A DNA stretch of 64,000 nucleotides from an uncultured Prevotella sp. (GCA_900314995.1 OMXK01000001.1:1-64000), one strand, 5' to 3'; numbered from the stretch's first letter, positions 25,498-35,101 are shown. A program made the numbers and translations. The notes: generated from the letters alone by a model not told the origin.

Positions 25498-27234
25498 ATG
25501 AAGACAATATATAAAGCAATCTGCGCAGGTCTGATCGTTTGCGGTACGCTTACCTCTTGCAACGATTTCATCGACGTTGAGCCCAAGGGTGTCATCAGTG
25601 AGGGTCTTGCCATGAGTCAGCCTGAAGAAATGGTAACTGCCGCCTATGCCAAACTCGGTGACGACTGGTACACCTATCCATTTAACCTCTGGCCTTATGC
25701 CGACGTTTCTTCCGACGATGCCATGAAGGGCGGATCGGGAACAACGGATACCAACTACCACCCCGTGGAAGTATGGTCTACTCTGACAGCTTCAACACCT
25801 GACCACATGGACGAGCTGTGGTATCACCTCTACTGCTCAATAAGCCGTTGCAACCGTGCACTGGTCGCATTGTCGGAAAGCGAGTCGATGGATGCCGCCA
25901 CAAAAGCTATCCGCGAGGGTGAGGTTCGTTTCCTCCGTGCACATTTCTACTTCAAGCTCGTGCAGCTCTGGAACCAGGTGCCCTGGGTAGACGAGGAAGT
26001 TTACAAGAACCACTCTGAGGAGCAGACCTCCAACACAGAGTTCACACACGAAGAGCTGATGCAGAAGATCATAGCCGACTTCAAGGCCGCCTACGATGTG
26101 CTGCCCGCACAGCAGGCTGACGGCGGACGCGCCAACAAGATTGCAGCTGCTGCCTATCTGGCAAAGTGCTATCTGACCATGGCTTGGGGTAACGGTTACG
26201 AGGACAACACCGGCGTCAACCATATCAACACCAGCTATATGCAGGAAGTGCTGAAGTACACACAGGATGTTCAGAACTCACAGTATGGCTACCTCGAGGA
26301 CTATGGCGACATCTTCCTGCCCGAGTACAAGAACTCAAAGGAGAGCGTGTTTGCCGTACAGCACTCTGACTATCAGGATGACAACACCCTCTATGGCCGC
26401 GGCAACTGGAGCAACATGCTGAATGGCTGCTGGCAGATGTGGTCATGCGGATGGGACTTCCACAAGCCCACACAGAACCTCGTCAATGCCTTCAAGACCA
26501 AGGACGGTCTGCCCATGTTCGACGATTACAACAAGGAGATTGCCTATCCCACCAATGGTGTACCCACTGATCAGAAATGGGATCCACGTCTCTTCCACAC
26601 CGTCGGTATGCCTAGCTTCCCTTACAAATACGAGGCTGAATTCACGATGACCAAGGACAACTCCCGTACCCCCAACACCTATGGCTACTATGCTTCTCTG
26701 AAGGAAGTGCCACAGCGCAGTAAGGGTGAGACCTTCGACAACCCCTGGCAGGCATTTGCCATGAACGACTACGTATTCCGCTATACAGATGTCATGCTGA
26801 TGCGTGCTGAAGCCATGATCGAGACTGGTGATCTGGAAGGTGCCCGCACGATTATCAACGACATCCGCCAGCGTGCCAAGAACTCTGTCACCAAGCACAT
26901 CGCCTATGCAGCCGATCAGTGTGACATCGCCCTCTACCCTGCCAGCTACTTCAGCTCTAAGGAGCAGGCCCGTGAGTGTCTGAGATGGGAGCGCCGCCTG
27001 GAGCTCGCTATGGAGAACCACCGTTTCTTCGACCTGCGCCGCTGGGGTATCTCCTCAACTGTCCTGAACGCTTTCTTCGAGGTTGAGCAGAACAGCGTCT
27101 ACGATGGTCAGACCTACGCTCAGTACTATAAGGATGCACACTTCACACCGGGTAAGAACGAGTACTTCCCGCTGCCTTACATCCAGCTCTACTACGTACC
27201 TGGCCTCTACACCCAGAACAAGGGATATAATTAA
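25498..27234 (+). CDS. susD: SusD-like outer-membrane glycan-binding lipoprotein
   Basis: 578 residues; lipoprotein signal with lipobox LTSC (Cys21), then the SusD/RagB helical fold. Family features: NDFIDVEPKG after the lipid anchor, TPR-like helices (AYAKLGDDWYTY, EVRFLRAHFYFKLVQLW) and the C-terminal ECLRWERRLELAMENHRFFDLRRW. It caps the SusC barrel and delivers fructan oligosaccharides. It begins 51 bases after the restored susC stop and is in the same operon under operator A. It ends in an AATTGAA heptamer repeat before the next gene. Confidence 0.95.
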   Translation: MKTIYKAICAGLIVCGTLTSCNDFIDVEPKGVISEGLAMSQPEEMVTAAYAKLGDDWYTYPFNLWPYADVSSDDAMKGGSGTTDTNYHPVEVWSTLTASTPDHMDELWYHLYCSISRCNRALVALSESESMDAATKAIREGEVRFLRAHFYFKLVQLWNQVPWVDEEVYKNHSEEQTSNTEFTHEELMQKIIADFKAAYDVLPAQQADGGRANKIAAAAYLAKCYLTMAWGNGYEDNTGVNHINTSYMQEVLKYTQDVQNSQYGYLEDYGDIFLPEYKNSKESVFAVQHSDYQDDNTLYGRGNWSNMLNGCWQMWSCGWDFHKPTQNLVNAFKTKDGLPMFDDYNKEIAYPTNGVPTDQKWDPRLFHTVGMPSFPYKYEAEFTMTKDNSRTPNTYGYYASLKEVPQRSKGETFDNPWQAFAMNDYVFRYTDVMLMRAEAMIETGDLEGARTIINDIRQRAKNSVTKHIAYAADQCDIALYPASYFSSKEQARECLRWERRLELAMENHRFFDLRRWGISSTVLNAFFEVEQNSVYDGQTYAQYYKDAHFTPGKNEYFPLPYIQLYYVPGLYTQNKGYN

Positions 27235-27240
27235 ACTGAT

Positions 27241-27261
27241 AATTGAAAATTGAAAATTAAG
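27241..27261. repeat. Heptanucleotide repeat AATTGAA between susD and next gene
   Basis: AATTGAA, AATTGAA and AATTAAG in a 7-base period, preceded by AACTGAT. It fills the 31-base gap and ends 4 bases before the next ATG, so copy number changes would move the ribosome site. Confidence 0.6.
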
Positions 27262-27265
27262 CATT

Positions 27266-28762
27266 ATGAAAAAGATATCATTTATTATAATGGCGATGTT
27301 TGCCTTAGTCCTGACCGCTTGTCAGGACAAGGACATCGAGCGCGAAGCCATGAAGCTCAGTGCTCCCGATGCATCACAGATCACCGGTACACTCTCTGGC
27401 GATGACTATATTTTGACTTGGCCAGCACAGAATGCTCAGATGCAGGTCTCTGTCTACCGCTATGGTACGCTCTCTTCCAACGAGATTGTCAGCGGCAACA
27501 GCTTCACACAGAAGGATGTGCCCACCAACGTACCGTTTGAGTATGTCTTCAAGCTCACCGACGGCACAAACTTCTCTTCAGGCGTCATCAAGAACTACAT
27601 CCGTGAGGGTGCTACAAGCATCAGCGGTGTCACGATGAGTCAGGTGGACAAGGCTGGCGGCTATGATGCCCTCGTAGAGTGGGACAAGGCTGCCGACGCC
27701 ACAAACATCATCTTCACTGCCACCAATGGTACGGTGACGATCAACGAGACACTTGCCGGTTCTACGACCAGCTACACCATCCCCAACGTGGAGACAGGCG
27801 ATGTATGGGATGTAACACTGGTAGCCCAGAATGAGAAGGGCACTTCGCTCGCAACATTCTCATCACTCCGTATCGGTAAGACTGCCATCGGCTTCCTCAG
27901 TGTCTATGCAACACCCGAGGAACTCGTTGAGAAGGGTGACGATGACGAGGCTTCAGCATGGCTCTGGGTTAACGAGACCTATCCGACAGCCAAGTTCATC
28001 AGCTTCAAGGATATTAAGAGTGTTGACGACATCGAGCCGTTCCGCGTACTCTTCTGGCTGCGCGACCTCGAGGGCGTAGGTGAAGATCAGGTATGGGCTG
28101 TTCCTGCAGAGGTAGAGGCTGCCACACCAACCATCCAGACATGGTATAAGAATGGCGGTAACCTGCTGCTCTGGAGCCATGCTACCACATACATCGGCCA
28201 CTTAGGTCGTATCAGTCTCGACGACATGAAGAACAACGACCATGCCATCGGTACTGGCGAAGGCGGCATAAACAACGACACTTGGAAGATGGCCGTACAG
28301 CTGAATCCTGGCGGACGCTTCTCGAAGGATGCCTCTACACACCCCATCTTCAAGGGTCTTGAGGTGGAGAGCACCGACCGTACGAAGCTTATCGCCTTCA
28401 AGGGTCCAGGCTGGACAGAAGACCACAACTGTCTGTTCTTCAACCTGCCGTCGCTCTGGACTGGCATCGGTAATCAGGAAGAGGCTTGCTATGCACAGTG
28501 CACATCTACCTTCGGTGTCTATCCGCTCGGCACATGGGACAGCCAGATTGATTGGGTAAGCCAGTTGAATGTATGGGAAGCCCAGCAAGGTAACACCGAA
28601 TTCCAGGGAACCATCATCTTGATCGGTAACGGTGGTTGTGAGTTCTCGATGAAGAACCCCGACGGTACACCTGATAAGAGCGCACACCCGAAGAACAATG
28701 CTTTCCAGGAAAACGTGCTGACTTTGGCTAAGAATTCTCTGGAATATCTGAAGACCAGATAA
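27266..28762 (+). CDS. Surface fructan-binding lipoprotein (DUF4960-like)
   Basis: 498 residues; lipobox LTAC (Cys19). Two Ig/FnIII-like beta domains (about 25-200, ending YTIPNVETGDVWDVTLVAQN) precede a larger C-terminal domain from about 210 (FLSVYATPEELVEKGDDDEA). That domain looks like a Rossmann/amidase-type fold seen in proteins annotated DUF4960, which lie next to susD and GH32 genes in fructan loci, for example at the BT1761 position of B. thetaiotaomicron. It most likely binds fructan at the cell surface (SusE/F-type role). The DUF4960 assignment rests on context and recall rather than a search. Confidence 0.75.
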   Translation: MKKISFIIMAMFALVLTACQDKDIEREAMKLSAPDASQITGTLSGDDYILTWPAQNAQMQVSVYRYGTLSSNEIVSGNSFTQKDVPTNVPFEYVFKLTDGTNFSSGVIKNYIREGATSISGVTMSQVDKAGGYDALVEWDKAADATNIIFTATNGTVTINETLAGSTTSYTIPNVETGDVWDVTLVAQNEKGTSLATFSSLRIGKTAIGFLSVYATPEELVEKGDDDEASAWLWVNETYPTAKFISFKDIKSVDDIEPFRVLFWLRDLEGVGEDQVWAVPAEVEAATPTIQTWYKNGGNLLLWSHATTYIGHLGRISLDDMKNNDHAIGTGEGGINNDTWKMAVQLNPGGRFSKDASTHPIFKGLEVESTDRTKLIAFKGPGWTEDHNCLFFNLPSLWTGIGNQEEACYAQCTSTFGVYPLGTWDSQIDWVSQLNVWEAQQGNTEFQGTIILIGNGGCEFSMKNPDGTPDKSAHPKNNAFQENVLTLAKNSLEYLKTR

Positions 28763-28786
28763 ACATGTATTACCATATCAAAGACT

Positions 28787-30331
28787 ATGCGAATACTAAA
28801 AAATATTTCCATGATGATGGTAGCTGCTGCAATGGCGGCTACCATCTTTGGCTGTTCAGGTGATGATCCGAAGACGGAGCCTACGCCGGCACCAACTCCA
28901 GTTCCAACACCAACGCCAACGCCTGATGATCCAACGCCGCCGGAGCCAACGCCTGGCAGCTATAGCGAGCTTTACCGCCCGCAGATCCATTACACCCCAG
29001 CTAAAAACTGGATGAACGACCCCAATGGTATGGTGTATGTCGATGGCACTTACCATCTCTTCTATCAGTATAATCCCATGGCTAACGTCTGGGGAAATAT
29101 GTCGTGGGGACATGCCACTTCGCCAGATATGATCCACTGGACAGAACAGGCTGTAGCACTTACACGCGATGAACTGGGAGACATCTTCTCCGGCTCGGCT
29201 GTCATCGACAAGGATAATACAGCAGGCTTTGGAGCAGGTGCGATGGTGGCACTCTACACGTCAGCAGACAAGTACCAGCAGCAGAGCCTTGCCTACTCTA
29301 CCGATGGCGGCAAGACGTTCAGCCGCTATACGGCCAATCCCGTGATCAAGAACGAAGACGACAACCTTCGCGACCCCAAGGTCTTCTGGCATGAAGACAG
29401 CAAGCAGTGGATCATGGCTTTGGCCAAAGGCTGGAAGATGGGTGTGGAATTCTATGGTTCAACTGACTTGAAGGCTTGGAATCACCTAAGCACCTTCTTC
29501 GTAGACTTGACCAAAGCAGGCCGCCCAAGTCTCCAATGGGAGTGCCCTGATTTGTTGCAGTTTGGCGACAAATGGGTGCTGCTCGTGAGTGTCAACCCCG
29601 GAGGCCCGAAAATCGGCTCTGGCATGATGTATTTCGTGGGACAGTTCGACGGCAAGGAGTTCAAGGCTGATGACCTTGACTATCCACTATGGTTCGACTA
29701 TGGTATGGACAACTATGCTGGCGTGACCTGGAGCAACACCGGTGACAGGAAACTGCTCATCGGCTGGATGAACAACTGGAGTTACGCAGGAGATGTGCCT
29801 TGTTCGCCCTGGCGCTCGGCAATGACATTGCCTCGCGAACTGAAACTGACGACATTCAACGACAAGCCGTTACTCTGCTGCCCCGTAGTGAGCGAGATTG
29901 ACAAGATCGCCAGCCAGTGGCAGGATGTAAGCACCGAGGCACTGCCTCTCGACGAGAAAAAGTCGGCATACCAGCTGCGTATCAATGTCTGCATGGATAA
30001 GAACTCCACCATCACGCTTAGCAACAGCAGCGATGAGAAGTTCGTCATCGAGATCTATGCTTCAGACCGCTCGCTTGCCGTAAAGAGATCAGGAGCCACA
30101 GGCAAGACCTTCGGCAATTTCTCAATACCGTCAATACAGGCGCCGCTGAATGTTGAAGGCGACCATGTGGAAATAGATCTGTTCGTTGACCAGTCGTCTG
30201 TCGAGATACTCTCCAAGGATGGTGCCATGTCAATGACAAACCTCGTATTCCCACAGTCTATCTACGACAATCTCACGATGACCAATTCAGATTGCACTGC
30301 CAAAGTAAGGTCTTTGAGTCGTATCTGGTAA
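28787..30331 (+). CDS. GH32 fructanase, surface lipoprotein
   Basis: 514 residues. Lipobox IFGC (Cys23) followed by a proline/threonine-rich spacer (about 30-57) that would hold the enzyme off the membrane. The five-bladed propeller carries the three GH32 catalytic residues: nucleophile D78 in WMNDPNG, transition-state stabiliser D196 in LRDPK, acid/base E252 in WECPD. A C-terminal beta-sandwich follows (from about 375). It cleaves beta-2,1 or beta-2,6 fructan at the surface, probably endo-acting, since the product feeds SusCD. Last gene of the susC-susD-binding protein-GH32 operon. Linkage type cannot be read from sequence. Confidence 0.94.
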   Translation: MRILKNISMMMVAAAMAATIFGCSGDDPKTEPTPAPTPVPTPTPTPDDPTPPEPTPGSYSELYRPQIHYTPAKNWMNDPNGMVYVDGTYHLFYQYNPMANVWGNMSWGHATSPDMIHWTEQAVALTRDELGDIFSGSAVIDKDNTAGFGAGAMVALYTSADKYQQQSLAYSTDGGKTFSRYTANPVIKNEDDNLRDPKVFWHEDSKQWIMALAKGWKMGVEFYGSTDLKAWNHLSTFFVDLTKAGRPSLQWECPDLLQFGDKWVLLVSVNPGGPKIGSGMMYFVGQFDGKEFKADDLDYPLWFDYGMDNYAGVTWSNTGDRKLLIGWMNNWSYAGDVPCSPWRSAMTLPRELKLTTFNDKPLLCCPVVSEIDKIASQWQDVSTEALPLDEKKSAYQLRINVCMDKNSTITLSNSSDEKFVIEIYASDRSLAVKRSGATGKTFGNFSIPSIQAPLNVEGDHVEIDLFVDQSSVEILSKDGAMSMTNLVFPQSIYDNLTMTNSDCTAKVRSLSRIW

Positions 30332-30355
30332 TATCACCGAGAGAATTTATACAAA

Positions 30356-30415
30356 AATCGTTCATTGCATATAAAAATGTTGCAATGAACGATTTTTATT
30401 AATCTTTGAAACATA
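30356..30415 (+). promoter_or_regulatory. Fructan operator B
   Basis: Inverted arm AATCGTTCAT (30356-30365), TGTTGC (30378-30383), direct arms ATGAACGATT (30385-30394) and TTGAAACATA (30406-30415), 21 bp apart. The middle arm ends 49 bp before the -7 box TACCTTTG at 30444-30451. Confidence 0.85.
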
Positions 30416-30443
30416 TTTTATCGATGGCAAAGGATATTCGTCG

Positions 30444-30451
30444 TACCTTTG
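30444..30451 (+). promoter_or_regulatory. -7 box of operator-B promoter
   Basis: TACCTTTG, 196 bases before the ROK gene, which also has its own box (TATCTTTG) at 30598-30605. The transcript first passes a large hairpin. Confidence 0.7.
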
Positions 30452-30456
30452 CAGCA

Positions 30457-30545
30457 CATTGTTAGAATTCATACATTATTGATTAGGTTTAGTTAGATTG
30501 TAAATAATACAGGCGCTGCTCGTGAGAGTCGCGCCTGTATTATGA
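30457..30545 (+). ncRNA. Candidate short leader or small RNA of the fructan regulon
   Basis: Starting a few bases after the operator-B box, the RNA would reach a 13-bp perfect hairpin, ATAATACAGGCGC (30504-30516) with GCGCCTGTATTAT (30531-30543), 14-base loop. No open frame with a ribosome site is seen. Since ROK has its own -7 box downstream, this could be a separate small RNA of about 90 bases or an attenuating leader. No strong T-run follows the stem, which weakens the terminator reading. Confidence 0.4.
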
Positions 30546-30597
30546 TAACAAATTTGAAATTTATGCTGCTTTTTGCTGATATTACAATTTCTTTTTG

Positions 30598-30605
30598 TAT
30601 CTTTG
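30598..30605 (+). promoter_or_regulatory. -7 box directly upstream of ROK gene
   Basis: TATCTTTG, 42 bases before the ROK start. It gives the kinase operon a second promoter without the operator arms. Confidence 0.6.
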
Positions 30606-30647
30606 CATCACCAATTGGACAGTTTTTACAACTAAACACTTAGGATT

Positions 30648-31628
30648 ATGCAACAAACCAGCATCAAAAAGCGCGTCATTGGTGTCGATATAGGCAATGC
30701 ATGCACCAACTATGCCATCGTGGATGTTCGCGGCAACGTGATAGCACACGACAGTTTCCCTACCTCAGACTATCCTGATATCAATAAGTTTGTGGAGAAG
30801 CTGGCAGAATGCATCATAACGATAGCAGAGACTAATGGTGGTTACGATACCATCCGCTCGGTAGGCATCAGCTGCCCTAGTGCCTCCTATGCATCAGGCT
30901 GTATCGAGAATGCAGCCAATCTGCCATGGAAGGGAATAGTTCCCCTAGGCGCTATGCTGCGCGATCAGTTAGGTTTAGCTGTAGCGTTGGGTAATGATGC
31001 CCATAATACAGCTCTAGGCGAGAAAATGTATGGTGCTGCCCATGGCATGAAGAACTTTATCGTGCTGAACCTTGGCATAGGCCTTGGCAGTTGTTTCTTC
31101 TCCGAAGGTCATGAACATCAGGGAGCCAATGGCTATGCTGGTGAGATAGGACATACGTGCATCGAGGACAACGGACGTCCCTGCCCATGCGGTCTGAAAG
31201 GCTGCCTTGAGGCATACGTAGCCGCGGCTGGCATTGTGCAGACGGCCCAGGAACTGATAGCTGCGAGCGACACTCCCTCCAAGATGCGCAAGACAGAACT
31301 GTTGAATCCAAAGGTGATTGCCGATCTTTGCGATGAGGGCGATGAATTGGCTATTGAGGTCTATCGCCGCACAGGCTACATGTTTGGCAGAGGACTTGCC
31401 ACCTATGCCTCAATCGTCAATCCTGAAGCCATCATCGTTACGGGTGGTGTATCTCATGCCGGCCATTGGCTGATGGATCCTACCGTTGAATCATTCGAGA
31501 ACCATGTATTCCGCAATATGCGCGGCAAGGTGCATCTCATGCTCTCAGACCTGAATGATGCTGAACGCGATGTGCTTGGTGCCAGTGCACTGGCATGGGA
31601 AGTACGCGAATACTCATTATTTAAATAA
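30648..31628 (+). CDS. ROK-family sugar kinase
   Basis: 326 residues. The ATP-binding start IGVDIGNACTNYAIVD, the catalytic/sugar region LGNDAHNTALGE and the zinc site GEIGHTCIEDNGRPCPCGLKGCLE are all intact. No HTH domain, so a kinase rather than a repressor. ROK kinases act on glucose, fructose, N-acetylhexosamines or mannose. In this locus glucose released from the end of inulin-type chains, or fructose itself, is the likely substrate. A PfkB fructokinase is encoded later (41720), so a glucokinase role is slightly favoured. First gene of a putative operon with the PCMD and barrel genes; the next start is 1 base after its stop. Confidence 0.88.
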   Translation: MQQTSIKKRVIGVDIGNACTNYAIVDVRGNVIAHDSFPTSDYPDINKFVEKLAECIITIAETNGGYDTIRSVGISCPSASYASGCIENAANLPWKGIVPLGAMLRDQLGLAVALGNDAHNTALGEKMYGAAHGMKNFIVLNLGIGLGSCFFSEGHEHQGANGYAGEIGHTCIEDNGRPCPCGLKGCLEAYVAAAGIVQTAQELIAASDTPSKMRKTELLNPKVIADLCDEGDELAIEVYRRTGYMFGRGLATYASIVNPEAIIVTGGVSHAGHWLMDPTVESFENHVFRNMRGKVHLMLSDLNDAERDVLGASALAWEVREYSLFK

Positions 31629-31629
31629 G

Positions 31630-32766
31630 ATGAAATATACCTACCACTGGGCTTTCCTTTTGTTGGCGATGATTCTCACATCGTGTATCAAAGACGAGCC
31701 GAAGAATATGGAATGTGATATCCTTGAAGCGTGGGTTGAAGGCGACAATCTGGCTCAATACTTCATTCGGAGTACAGACATGCGTATCAGCGATGTGCCT
31801 TCAAGCACAGACAAGCTGACGTTCACCATCCGGGAGCGGGCCACACTGCCAGCCATGCCCATAAACTTCACGCTCACACCTGGTGCCACCATCTCACCAA
31901 CCAACGGCACCATGCAAGACTTCAGCAATGGGCCTGTCACTTATACCGTGACATCTGAGGACGGTCAGTGGCACCGCACCTATACCGTAGACTTCCGCGA
32001 GCCTATGTTGCCCAGCAACGAATATGACTTCGAGGACTTCGAACTAAGCACCAACGGGCATTATTACGTATGGTACTACTTGAATCATGAAAGAGGAAGA
32101 GACAACATCTGGGCATCGGGTAACGAAGGCTTCATGATTGCCAAACCCAATGCCGCAGCCACCGACTATCCCACCGTGCCCGACGAAAATGGCATAGACG
32201 GCTATTGTATACGTCTGACCACACAATCCACAGGTTCATGGGGTAAGACCTTCAAGAAGCCCATTGCTGCCGGCAACTTCTTCCTCGGTGCCTTCAACAG
32301 CGAATATGCCCTGACAAATACCTTGAAGACGACAGAGATGGGCATCCCCTACACCAAGGAGCCGATAAAGGTGGCGGGCTACTATAAGTACAGCCCTGGC
32401 GAGATATTCACCGATAAGGATTTCAATGAATTGCCTGACCGCATCGATGAGCCCAGCATCTACTCGGTGCTCTATCTCAACCACGACGAGCAGGGCAATG
32501 AGGTGATGCTCCACGGTGACGACGTGCTCAGCAGCCCCTATATTGTGCGCAAGGCAGAAGTAGCCTCGGTACCTGCCACCAAGGAGTGGACACGATTCGA
32601 AATGACGTTCGAGGGCAGCACACCCATCGATGAAACACTGCTGGCTAACCGCGGCTACAATCTGGCACTCGTCTTCTCGTCGAGCAAGACTGGTGACACA
32701 TTTGAGGGTGCCGTGGGCAGCACGCTATATATAGATAAGGTGGAAATCACATTCAAAACCGAATAA
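31630..32766 (+). CDS. PCMD-domain lipoprotein
   Basis: 378 residues from ATG 31630, chosen because it gives a clean lipoprotein signal (LLLAMILTSC, Cys19); a longer frame from 31555 would overlap ROK. An N-terminal Ig-like part (about 25-130) is followed by a PCMD (putative carbohydrate metabolism) domain beginning near YDFEDFEL and containing DGYCIRLTTQ and YIDKVEITF. This beta-sandwich family resembles carbohydrate-binding modules and is usually on the surface of Bacteroidales. It probably binds a glycan or a glycoprotein. Translation is likely coupled to ROK (1-base gap). Confidence 0.75.
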   Translation: MKYTYHWAFLLLAMILTSCIKDEPKNMECDILEAWVEGDNLAQYFIRSTDMRISDVPSSTDKLTFTIRERATLPAMPINFTLTPGATISPTNGTMQDFSNGPVTYTVTSEDGQWHRTYTVDFREPMLPSNEYDFEDFELSTNGHYYVWYYLNHERGRDNIWASGNEGFMIAKPNAAATDYPTVPDENGIDGYCIRLTTQSTGSWGKTFKKPIAAGNFFLGAFNSEYALTNTLKTTEMGIPYTKEPIKVAGYYKYSPGEIFTDKDFNELPDRIDEPSIYSVLYLNHDEQGNEVMLHGDDVLSSPYIVRKAEVASVPATKEWTRFEMTFEGSTPIDETLLANRGYNLALVFSSSKTGDTFEGAVGSTLYIDKVEITFKTE

Positions 32767-32783
32767 ACGACAGAAGAGACACA

Positions 32784-33545
32784 ATGAAACTGAAATACAT
32801 ATCACGCATACTCTCCTGTCTGGCACTGCTCGCAATACAGCCTGCTGCAGCGCAGAACAACATGGAGAAGTTACAGTTGAAAGCACGTGTGGGCTACAGC
32901 ATCGGTGCGACAGCTCCTCTGGGCATTCCTGCCACTATCCGCAGTATCGAATCATTCAGCCTGACACCCAATTTCATGGCAGGTGCAGATGTCATGTATC
33001 CGCTATCGGAGAAGTTCGGCCTGCAGGCAGGCCTTCATTATGACATCAAAGACATGGACGGAGAGGTGACCACGAAAGGTTATCACATGAAGGTGAAGAT
33101 GGACGAAGACGAACTGGAAGGACTCTACACAGGCCACGTACGCCAGATAGTGCGTCAGCGCATGCTTACCATCCCCTTACAGATGACCTACGAGCTGAGC
33201 AGGAAGGTACAACTGAAGGCAGGCCCCTATCTTTCAATCCTCCTCAGCAAGAAATTCTACGGCTATGCTTCCGATGGCTATCTGCGAAAAGACGACCCGA
33301 CAGGCGTGAAGGTGGTCATGGGCGACAAGGAAGGAGAATGGGCCACTTACGACTTCGATGAAGAAATGCGTACTTGTCAGGTAGGTGTGGCTGTAGGCAT
33401 AGATTGGGCCTTCTACCGCCAGCTTGGCTTGTCGGCAGACCTCTCATGGGGACTCTCAGGCATCCATCACAGCAACTTCAAGACGGTAGAACAGACACTC
33501 TACCCTATCTACGGAACAATCGGACTCTTCTACAGAATCTTCTGA
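32784..33545 (+). CDS. Outer-membrane beta-barrel protein
   Basis: 253 residues; signal peptide ending PAAAQ. Alternating amphipathic strands (LQLKARVGYSIGA, FGLQAGLHYDIKD, VQLKAGPYLSILLSK, LGLSADLSWGLSG) end in IGLFYRIF, a terminal-aromatic barrel signature of the PorT/OMP_b-brl_2 type. About eight strands. It lies between two PCMD proteins; such small barrels often accompany them, possibly as a membrane partner. Exact role unknown. Confidence 0.7.
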   Translation: MKLKYISRILSCLALLAIQPAAAQNNMEKLQLKARVGYSIGATAPLGIPATIRSIESFSLTPNFMAGADVMYPLSEKFGLQAGLHYDIKDMDGEVTTKGYHMKVKMDEDELEGLYTGHVRQIVRQRMLTIPLQMTYELSRKVQLKAGPYLSILLSKKFYGYASDGYLRKDDPTGVKVVMGDKEGEWATYDFDEEMRTCQVGVAVGIDWAFYRQLGLSADLSWGLSGIHHSNFKTVEQTLYPIYGTIGLFYRIF

Positions 33546-33592
33546 ACATTTGAATCATATAAATATAGTCATCAATTAAAATTTTACAGCAC

Positions 33593-35101
33593 ATGAAAAA
33601 ATTATTTACCTTACTATTCGTTGGCATAACGGCTATCGCTGCCTATGCAACTGATTACAACGTGCCCATCACAGTCACCGTAAACGATGTGACATCCGAA
33701 CAGAGCGCCGTCCTCACTGTCGCTGAAAATGGCGGATTGTATGACATTACACTGAAGAACTTCATACTTCAGAGCGAAGACGGCCCTATGGGTGTGGGAA
33801 ATGTGGAACTGAAAGGCATCCAGCCCTATCAGGATGGCAACGCCACCTTGCTCTTTTCCTCTGACGAAGTGACGATCACCGACGGTGACGACCCCAGCGT
33901 AAGTGTCTGGATGGCAAGCATGCTGCCTCCCGTCAAAGTGCTACTGCGTGGAAAGATCGAGGGCGATCGTCTGCGCTGCTACCTCGACATCGACCTGACG
34001 GAGAGCCTCAGCCAGGTGATTCAGGTGGCTATTGGTGGTGGCTATCAACTGCCGAACCAAGGTTTCGAGGGCTGGCACACTTCTGCCGACGACTTCGTTG
34101 AGCCTAACGGCTGGCATTCATTCGAGAGCGCATCCGGTGCAATGGCTTCTTTGGCAGGCCATCACATCGCCAAGTCTGATGATGCCCACTCTGGTAAGGC
34201 CAGCGCACGTATCTTCGCCACATCGATCTTTGGCATCATTGCCAATGGTACCATGACCACTGGCCGCATGAATGCAGGAGCGATGACCGCTACCGACCCT
34301 GCCAACAATGCTTATCTCGATATGACGTCAAATGCTATAGACGGCAACGGCGATCCTTTTTACGTTCCCATGTATTCTCGCCCCGACTCTATCGCCATGT
34401 GGGTAAAGTTCAGTCAAGGCACGCCTAACAGTGATCATCCATACGCAACCTTCAGTGCCGTTATCACCGACGGTTCCTACTATCAGGATCCTGAGGACAA
34501 AGACTACACCAACGTCGTAGCAAAAGCCAAGAACAATGAAATTGCCACCACCGATGGCAAGTGGGTTCGTATCTCTGCACCTTTTGTATATACAGAGAAT
34601 TCCGTTGATCCCAAGGCTGTTCTGGTAACTGTCTCTACCAATGCCGACCCTGGGCAGGGCAGCGACAAAGACGAAGTGCTGGTCGATGACATAGAGTTCA
34701 TCTACAATGCCAAGGTTACCAGCCTGAAGATCAAAGGTCAGGATGTGCCCGGCTTTAGCGCGGATAAGGACACTTACGAAATGGAAATCGACGAGGCCGT
34801 CACAGCTGAGGATATTGAGGTGACCATCGACGGCAAGGCTGCCCACGCAGCCAAGAGCGTTGAGCTGATTGACGATCACTACATCTGTTCGATTAAAGCT
34901 ATCGGTGCTGATATGGCTGACGTAACCTCATATATCGTCTATGTGAAGAGCAGTGCGACTGCCATCCGCAGTTTCAAGTCAGCAAACAACCAGCCTGCCA
35001 CCTACTTCACGCTCGACGGCCGCCAGGCTAAGACACTTATGCCTGGCAGAATCTATATCTGCCGTCAAACTGACGGAACTGTCAAAAAAGTTCGTCTGTA
35101 G
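33593..35101 (+). CDS. Calycin-like and PCMD-domain secreted protein with C-terminal sorting-like tail
   Basis: 502 residues. Signal peptide ends AAYAT. Residues about 20-145 look like the calycin-like domain (VPITVTVNDVTSEQSAVLTV, DIDLTESLSQ). A PCMD beta-sandwich follows (about 150-380, NQGFEGWHTSADD, VLVDDIEFIY), then an Ig-like repeat (VTSLKIKGQDVPGFS). The end, TYFTLDGRQAKTLMPGRIYI followed by a basic KKVRL, resembles a type IX secretion C-terminal signal of the LDGR...GIYI kind. No T9SS genes are in the window. It shares the PCMD fold with the gene at 31630. Function unknown; surface glycan binding is likely. Confidence 0.72.
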   Translation: MKKLFTLLFVGITAIAAYATDYNVPITVTVNDVTSEQSAVLTVAENGGLYDITLKNFILQSEDGPMGVGNVELKGIQPYQDGNATLLFSSDEVTITDGDDPSVSVWMASMLPPVKVLLRGKIEGDRLRCYLDIDLTESLSQVIQVAIGGGYQLPNQGFEGWHTSADDFVEPNGWHSFESASGAMASLAGHHIAKSDDAHSGKASARIFATSIFGIIANGTMTTGRMNAGAMTATDPANNAYLDMTSNAIDGNGDPFYVPMYSRPDSIAMWVKFSQGTPNSDHPYATFSAVITDGSYYQDPEDKDYTNVVAKAKNNEIATTDGKWVRISAPFVYTENSVDPKAVLVTVSTNADPGQGSDKDEVLVDDIEFIYNAKVTSLKIKGQDVPGFSADKDTYEMEIDEAVTAEDIEVTIDGKAAHAAKSVELIDDHYICSIKAIGADMADVTSYIVYVKSSATAIRSFKSANNQPATYFTLDGRQAKTLMPGRIYICRQTDGTVKKVRL

